This document shows, one piece after another, positions 14,241 through 17,453 of a stretch of DNA of 17,453 nucleotides. Position numbers and translations under genes: made by a program. Below the pieces are notes generated by a model. It was given only the letters and a program-made list of their open reading frames with translations, was not told the DNA's origin and did not search any database. The stretch's first letter is position 1, and every line of letters starts with the position of its first letter. Origin of the DNA: Candidatus Nitrosopumilus sp. (GTDB taxonomy: Archaea > Thermoproteota > Nitrososphaeria > Nitrososphaerales > Nitrosopumilaceae); NCBI GenBank assembly GCA_013002265.1, contig JABDKK010000060.1, forward strand, positions 1 through 17,453, read 5' to 3'.

Positions 14241-14522
14241 TTAGTGTAGTAATCGTTTGTCGTACATTCTCTTCATCGCAAGAACTATTATCATAAGTAT
14301 TATCGCTGTAATGTTTGTGCCTACTATGTATATGTCTGACACAATAAGTCCGTAAATTAACCACAAAATTGCTCCTGCTGAAATAAAGATCATTAAGAAT
14401 TTTGAAACATCTTTTAGGCTTTTGGTTTTATATCCCTTGTATATCTGCTCTACCCATCCAGTCAGAATCAATATTCCTGCAGCAATTCCTAGAATAGTTA
14501 ATAGTGTTCCATCAATTTCCAT
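14241..14522 (-). CDS. SemiSWEET-like (MtN3/PQ-loop) small transporter
   Basis: This 93-aa protein has three membrane segments (about residues 6-29, 42-61 and 65-84). This is the size and layout of a SemiSWEET, a half-transporter that dimerises and in characterised cases moves sugars. Matching features are YKTKSLKDVSKFLM after TM1, GAILWLIYGLIVSDI across TM2, and GTNITAIILM in TM3 with Asn70. The usual Pro-Gln of the PQ motif in TM1 reads Glu-Gln (TGWVEQIYKG, residues 21-30), which is unusual because that proline acts as a hinge. It starts 9 nt after the polymerase stop with no clear ribosome binding site, so it is probably read from the polymerase transcript. Substrate unknown. Confidence 0.82.
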   Translation of the reverse strand: MEIDGTLLTILGIAAGILILTGWVEQIYKGYKTKSLKDVSKFLMIFISAGAILWLIYGLIVSDIYIVGTNITAIILMIIVLAMKRMYDKRLLH

Positions 14523-14531
14523 TTTAATTCA

Positions 14532-17090
14532 TTAATTCCAGAAAAACTCATCTAATCCTGTTTGTTTTGGCTTGCCCAACATTGTATCAAAATCCAAATC
14601 CATGGATGATGTAATTTGCTCAAGTGTTGACTCCATAAACTCCATGTATTTCTTTGAATCAATCTCTTCTTTTTTTGCCAACTCTACAGGTTTTACGCCT
14701 GGTTTGTTTAGGATTTTGATAAATGAAATTTTATCTCCCTTTTTTACTTCTCTTATTGACTCTAATTGTTTTGCTGCACGTATGTGCTGAGGTATTGTTT
14801 TGACATATTCTGATGGGGCCTTACTTAGCATAACATTGAATGTCAAGTCTTCTAGTGGAATTTCTTTGGCTTGCACTTTTTTACCACATGTTGAAATTTT
14901 TTCTGAAATTTGTTGCTTGGCTTTTTCGAAATCTTCTATGGTCTGAACTTTTGATAAAACATCCAGTAACTCATAAAATAGTTTTTTAATGAACGGTGGT
15001 GTGTGTGATTTCTTTCCAGTTAATCCTTTAACGTCTACTTTTCCATCCTTTGTAACTCCTAGATAATTCTTCTTTCTGTTACTAAGCACACAATATCTGT
15101 ATGACTTGTCAATCTCCAAATCAACACCATGATCTTTTTTTGCTTGCTCTATTACTTTTTGAATCTGGTCTTTTGTTGGATTTTTGATAAATAATGAATC
15201 AGTATCCCCATAAAGCACTTCAATACCTGCAGATTCACATTTTTTGATTGTCTCCAAGATTGTGTATCTTCCAATTGCTGTGGTTGCCTCTGCCACTGGA
15301 AGAAAATAAAGTGGAAATATCTCAGCTCCCATCACCCCGTAACTGGCATTAAGAATTACTTTAAGGGCTTGACTAACTACGGTGTACTGCTGTCTTTGCT
15401 CATCAGTAAGTGTTTCTTTTTTTGAAAGACTCTTGTAGTAATTTACCCTCAAATCTCTTAGTGATCCGATTATCATTGATGTTAGCCCATTTCTTTTAGA
15501 GCATGCCCAATGATTGGTTTGAGGGATTGTATTTTTCTTGCATTCTTCATGAGAACACCTAACGGTTTCATATGACAGGTTTCTCACCTTGATGATACTA
15601 GGGTATAGACTTGCAAAGTCCATCACAACAACATCAAAATGAATTCCTTCTTTTGGTTCTACAACTAAGCCTCCTCTGTATTTTTTATCCTTGATTACTG
15701 CATCAGACATAACTCCTTCTGATCTTCGCTCAAGCTCTTCTCTTTTTGGAATTAAGCAATTTCTTCTTCTATGTTCATAGTATAGCAGGCTTCTAATCCA
15801 TTGGGATACTCCCATCCTTGCAATATCGTCAATTGGCATTCTGCCGATTCTTGCAATGATGACTAGGAGATTCATCAGTAAATCTTTGTTGAAGCTTGTA
15901 AGCTCAAATGTTAGTAGGGCATCATTATAGCAATAATTTGCAGTTTGATATAGTGATAATTGGTCAAAATCTAACCCATAGTCTATCTTTTCTTTGCCCA
16001 GAAGAGCTTTTGAAACGCTATTTAGTGAAAAATTAGTGTACTTTTGGCTGAACGCATAAATCTGAAATGAGCGATTAGATAGTGTTCTATACAAATCAAG
16101 ATGAACTCCCTCCTTTAATGTTGCAGAATCCCTCATCATGTAAAATGGATTTTCAGAATTTTTTATTCCTAATCTCTCTGCCCTATTGTAAAGATAGGGC
16201 AAGTCAAATTCATCTCCGTTATATGTTACTACAAATGGAAATTCTTTAATGATTTTAAATGCATCATGAATCATTTCTTTTTCTTTGTCTAATTCATAAA
16301 ATGTAATTTTGATATCTTTCTCTAGTTCATTAGTTCCTTCTTCAGTTCCTTCTGTTTTGAGAACAAAAATCTGATCAAATCCATCTGAGCCTTTCATTCC
16401 AATTGCAGTAACTTTTTTTTCTGCAATTTTTGGGTCTGGTATTCTTCCTATCTCTGCTTCGACTTCAATGTCTACACTGAGTCTTTTTATTTTTGGAATT
16501 GGCTGGTTTAGTAAATCTGCCCACTCTGTAATGTATTTTTTAAATTCTTCAGAATCTACCATGCTTTCACTATCTACTTTATCCCACAGCAAACTTTTCA
16601 GTGCAATTTTAACTTCATCAGAAATTTCCAAATCATGCGGCTTTAGTTTTTTATCGACTATCTCATAATATTTCCCAACAATTAATTTTCTATCATATAG
16701 ATAGTTTTCATAATATTTTATGTCCGACTCCCATGTTTCAATTACGTTTCTGATACTTTTGTCTCCCGACGTTCCGCCAATTGCCAAAGGATCTGCTACT
16801 GTGATTTTTGACATGTCAATTTCTTTATCAGTAATAAGATCAAATCTCTGAACAGTTTTAATTTCAAAAACATCTTCTCTTTCTTGAAGAAAATCTAACT
16901 CATCTGGTGATAATCTTGAGTAACAATAAGGCTTGTGCCCTGTTTCATCTTTCCATAGGATTAGTTTTTGAGATTCAGGGTTGTAGAATTTTAAAACTGC
17001 GGATTTTGAATTATTGTCATATGTGGCAGATACAAGCATTGATGGGGACATTGATTCAACCTGTTCGGTATTTGTAAGATTTACTTGCAT
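14532..17090 (-). CDS. polB: Family B DNA polymerase
   Basis: This 852-aa replicative DNA polymerase carries 3'-5' proofreading. Exonuclease motifs are DIE (Asp207, Glu209; Exo I), NGDEFDLP (291-298; Exo II) and YCYND (386-390; Exo III). Polymerase motifs are DFASLYPSI (491-499), KVILNASYG (577-585) and YGDTDS (627-632) with the metal-binding aspartates 629 and 631, followed by RKKNYLGV. A cysteine cluster between palm motifs (Cys512, Cys517, Cys530 with His514) may bind zinc. The C-terminus ends KQTGLDEFFWN; Q843-L846-F849-F850 is a canonical PIP box for the sliding clamp PCNA. It starts 4 nt after the dCMP deaminase stop, linking nucleotide supply with replication. It appears intact, with no intein. 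Confidence 0.97.
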   Translation of the reverse strand: MQVNLTNTEQVESMSPSMLVSATYDNNSKSAVLKFYNPESQKLILWKDETGHKPYCYSRLSPDELDFLQEREDVFEIKTVQRFDLITDKEIDMSKITVADPLAIGGTSGDKSIRNVIETWESDIKYYENYLYDRKLIVGKYYEIVDKKLKPHDLEISDEVKIALKSLLWDKVDSESMVDSEEFKKYITEWADLLNQPIPKIKRLSVDIEVEAEIGRIPDPKIAEKKVTAIGMKGSDGFDQIFVLKTEGTEEGTNELEKDIKITFYELDKEKEMIHDAFKIIKEFPFVVTYNGDEFDLPYLYNRAERLGIKNSENPFYMMRDSATLKEGVHLDLYRTLSNRSFQIYAFSQKYTNFSLNSVSKALLGKEKIDYGLDFDQLSLYQTANYCYNDALLTFELTSFNKDLLMNLLVIIARIGRMPIDDIARMGVSQWIRSLLYYEHRRRNCLIPKREELERRSEGVMSDAVIKDKKYRGGLVVEPKEGIHFDVVVMDFASLYPSIIKVRNLSYETVRCSHEECKKNTIPQTNHWACSKRNGLTSMIIGSLRDLRVNYYKSLSKKETLTDEQRQQYTVVSQALKVILNASYGVMGAEIFPLYFLPVAEATTAIGRYTILETIKKCESAGIEVLYGDTDSLFIKNPTKDQIQKVIEQAKKDHGVDLEIDKSYRYCVLSNRKKNYLGVTKDGKVDVKGLTGKKSHTPPFIKKLFYELLDVLSKVQTIEDFEKAKQQISEKISTCGKKVQAKEIPLEDLTFNVMLSKAPSEYVKTIPQHIRAAKQLESIREVKKGDKISFIKILNKPGVKPVELAKKEEIDSKKYMEFMESTLEQITSSMDLDFDTMLGKPKQTGLDEFFWN

Positions 17091-17094
17091 TTTC

Positions 17095-17453
17095 TTACAC
17101 AGAATTCTCGTATTTGCCTACCAGCTTGCTTGCCCATTTTGAAATCTCATTTTTGTCCAGTTGAATTACTTCAACTCCTGCCTCCTTTAGTAAATCATAA
17201 TCTGTTTCCGGATAAGAGTCAAGACATACAAATTTTTTAATTCCAATTGTAATTGCCATTTTTGTGCATTCCAAACATGGGACAAATGTTGTATACAATA
17301 CTGCTCCCTTTATTCCCGCTTCAATCCCTAAAATTGCACAATGCATTATTGCATTTGCTTCTGCATGATTACATAGACATCTATCCAACGATGCTCCTGA
17401 TTCTATCTTGCCCTCCATTCTTAGCTGACATCTTTTACAGCCCCCCTCAAAAC
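17095..17453 (-). CDS. dCMP deaminase family protein (5' end cut by window edge)
   Basis: The minus-strand frame is open to the window edge, so the N-terminus is missing; about 119 residues are visible. It is a zinc cytidine/deoxycytidylate deaminase: the zinc ligand and proton shuttle lie in NHAEANAI, and the two zinc cysteines in VPCLECTKM. GGCKRC just before resembles the extra Cys site of dCMP deaminases. The reaction is dCMP to dUMP, the substrate for thymidylate synthesis. An internal ATG at 17418 keeps the HAE motif but would drop the GGCKRC region, so the real start is upstream. It is followed after 4 nt by polB, so both are probably translated from one mRNA. A deaminase acting on another cytosine compound is possible. 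Confidence 0.88.
   Translation of the reverse strand, partial: FEGGCKRCQLRMEGKIESGASLDRCLCNHAEANAIMHCAILGIEAGIKGAVLYTTFVPCLECTKMAITIGIKKFVCLDSYPETDYDLLKEAGVEVIQLDKNEISKWASKLVGKYENSV

Noticed and set aside
1..17453. CRISPR array, insertion sequence, integrase, restriction or toxin-antitoxin module
   Set aside because: No regularly spaced repeats, transposase, nuclease or toxin motifs were found; the window looks like core chromosome with small intergenic genes.

Overview
The window is AT-rich archaeal DNA, most likely from an ammonia-oxidising Nitrososphaerota (Thaumarchaeota) of the Nitrosopumilus type. The evidence is a family B DNA polymerase with a C-terminal PIP box, TATA elements about 25 nt before start codons (leaderless transcription), several free-standing Lrp/AsnC ligand-binding (RAM) domains, a methylmalonyl-CoA epimerase as used in the 3-hydroxypropionate/4-hydroxybutyrate cycle, a short archaeal triosephosphate isomerase, and many tiny zinc-ribbon proteins. 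The genus is inferred from gene content; no 16S gene is present.

Left part (1-4000): an amino-acid catabolic block. An arginase/agmatinase-family ureohydrolase, cut by the window edge, overlaps by one base a 1-pyrroline-5-carboxylate dehydrogenase. Proline dehydrogenase converges on it with overlapping 3' ends. Together they could feed arginine/ornithine/proline carbon to glutamate. A 216-aa protein of unknown function precedes proline dehydrogenase, preceded in turn by a 48-aa Cys-rich microprotein.

Middle part (4000-10700): small, mostly single-gene units. These are three RAM-domain genes (one a two-domain fusion), methylmalonyl-CoA epimerase, a flippase-like membrane protein, an XRE-CBS regulator, an aldo/keto reductase and a helical protein of unknown function. 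Between them lie very short genes (31-41 aa), most with paired cysteines, a possible nonsense-broken relative, and a comparatively GC-rich foldable stretch near 4190-4290 that may be a small RNA. Several palindromes sit at predicted promoters.

Right part (10783-17453): five minus-strand genes read in the order dCMP deaminase (cut by the window edge), DNA polymerase B, SemiSWEET-like transporter, triosephosphate isomerase, pyruvate phosphate dikinase. The first three are separated by 4-9 nt. The last two are gluconeogenic; the isomerase has a possible promoter of its own. No tRNA, rRNA, CRISPR array, insertion sequence or integrase was seen.
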